Assembly: GCA_036971615.1 (NCBI GenBank)
Contig: JAYKKR010000005.1
Coordinates: forward strand, 2,018,999-2,082,998
From: Amyloporia xantha
Lineage: Eukaryota > Basidiomycota > Agaricomycetes > Polyporales > Adustoporiaceae
Direction: 5' to 3'
DNA: 64,000 bases
The notes below the pieces were generated by a model. The model was given only the letters and a program-made list of their open reading frames with translations. It searched no databases and was not told the DNA's origin. A program made the translations under genes and the position numbers. Shown one piece after another: positions 63,210 through 64,000 of the stretch (positions within the stretch are counted from its first letter, which is position 1; every line of letters starts with the position of its first letter).

Positions 63210-63857
63210 ATGTCGCTCGTTGTCCCTGAAGCCTCCACCAGTAGTTCCGTCATGTATGGAGGTTCAAGTCAAATGACGACGCCATAGCGACCTCCCGTCT
63301 TTCAGCATATCTTGCGTCTCCTCAACACCAATGTTGACGGCAAGCGTAAGATCATGTACGCCCTGACGGAGATCAAGGGTGTGGGGCCGCCGGTACTTGA
63401 ATTTGGTTTGTAAGAAAGCAGATGTAGATCTTAACAAGCGGTATGTCCGCCTATGTTCCCCAACCTCTTTAAAGTTTTTTCAATCCGATTTATTCAGTGC
63501 TGGCGAACTGAACTCAGACGAACTTGAGCGTCTTGTCACGATTATTCAAAACCCTACACAGTTCAAGATCCCTACATGATTCCTTGAACAGGCAGCGAGA
63601 GAGTGTAGACGGAAAGAACTTCCGCAGATCCTTTCCAATGCTGTGGATTCCAAGATTCGTGATGATCTTGAGCGGTTGAAGAAGATCCGCGCGCATCGTG
63701 GTTTGAGGCACTCCTGGGGCCTGCGAGGTCCGAGGTCAGCACACGAAGACCATCGGTACGTCTTTTTTCGGTTTCCGGCCAAGTGCAGTAGTCCTCATCT
63801 GTGATGTTTTAAGGACGTCGGGGAAAGACCGTCGGTGTGTCGAAAAAGCGTGGTTAA
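63210..63857 (+). CDS. RPS18: Small-subunit ribosomal protein uS13 (RPS18), frame-damaged
   Basis: Cytosolic 40S protein at the subunit interface. Start MSLVVPE (ATG 63210), an intron ending just before [17 protein letters not shown], then [12 protein letters not shown] and, after dropping one G in 63383-63386, [19 protein letters not shown] sequence up to an intron. The next exon reads [20 protein letters not shown] and QFKIPT, continuing with damage at 63578-63620, then [22 protein letters not shown]-x-R-GQHTKT-type sequence across a break near 63732 and the end [11 protein letters not shown] (stop 63855-63857). These are the standard uS13 landmarks of about 150 residues. At least four one-base corrections are needed. 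A functional ribosomal protein gene cannot carry these, so the breaks reflect sequence quality unless this is a pseudogene copy. Confidence 0.88.
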
Positions 63858-64000
63858 ACGTTTATTTTCGTTTCGGATCTGTCCTGCTGGCGTGCGACGT
63901 AGTATGTCTGCCACGCATAAATGCTCGTATGCCTGTACCTCGACGTCTCATGATTTATGCAATCTCTTTGTGGCTGCTTGTAGTGCATTTTCTTGCAAGC

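Overview
The window looks like nuclear DNA from a filamentous basidiomycete, probably an Agaricomycete. Genes lie close together on both strands and are split by many GT-AG introns of about 45-75 bp. The protein families are fungal housekeeping genes plus basidiomycete-type orphans. I found no tRNA, rRNA, transposon, CRISPR array or bacterial-type gene cluster. Gene models were built by joining exons by eye; internal checks such as whole-codon exon sums are given where I made them.

Layout: 0.5-5.3 kb, RhoGAP protein (+); 6.2-10.3 kb, GH63-type glycosidase (-); 10.4-12.7 kb, Caprin-like RGG protein (-); 13.2-14.4 kb, BTB/POZ protein (+); 15.3-17.5 kb, SPO11 (+); 18.0-19.0 kb, small membrane protein (-); 19.6-21.7 kb, CDC6 (+); 22.0-25.5 kb, gamma-tubulin complex protein (-); 25.9-28.0 kb, DBF4 (+); 28.3-29.4 kb, secreted orphan (-); a gene-poor 1.8 kb; 31.2-32.9 kb, tandem Zn2Cys6 factor (+); a gene-poor 1.0 kb; 33.9-35.5 kb, S-adenosylmethionine decarboxylase (-); 35.8-36.4 kb, DUF1279 mitochondrial protein (+); 36.7-37.2 kb, RPEL-repeat miniprotein (-); 37.6-38.0 kb, coiled-coil protein (-); 38.4-39.0 kb, complex I accessory subunit (+); 39.2-40.6 kb, intradiol dioxygenase (-); 41.3-45.9 kb, RAX2 with a C-terminal SH3 (+); 46.1-47.7 kb, REI1 (-); 48.0-50.4 kb, CLASP-type protein (+); 50.7-51.0 kb, mitochondrial bL34 (-); 51.2-55.6 kb, CLIP-170-type protein (+); 56.0-57.3 kb, trans-3-hydroxyproline dehydratase (+); 57.4-58.5 kb, OM14-like membrane protein (+); 58.8-62.5 kb, alanyl-tRNA synthetase (+); 63.2-63.9 kb, ribosomal protein uS13/RPS18 (+).

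Two themes stand out. Replication genes CDC6 and DBF4 lie within 6 kb of each other and both carry ACGCGT (MCB-type) boxes upstream. Several cytoskeleton and polarity genes share the window: RhoGAP, a gamma-tubulin complex protein, RAX2-SH3, CLASP, CLIP-170 and an RPEL protein. Whether the second grouping is more than chance cannot be judged from one window.

Quality warning: in the genes I traced from 0 to 31 kb I needed no frame correction. From about 32 kb onward, conserved genes repeatedly need one-base corrections, mostly in homopolymer runs, and the density rises steeply after 57 kb (alanyl-tRNA synthetase, RPS18). These are most simply sequencing or assembly errors. I saw no clear undescribed multi-gene system. 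The most novel items are the tandem Zn2Cys6 protein, the RAX2-SH3 fusion, the 94-residue RPEL protein and the Caprin-like protein.
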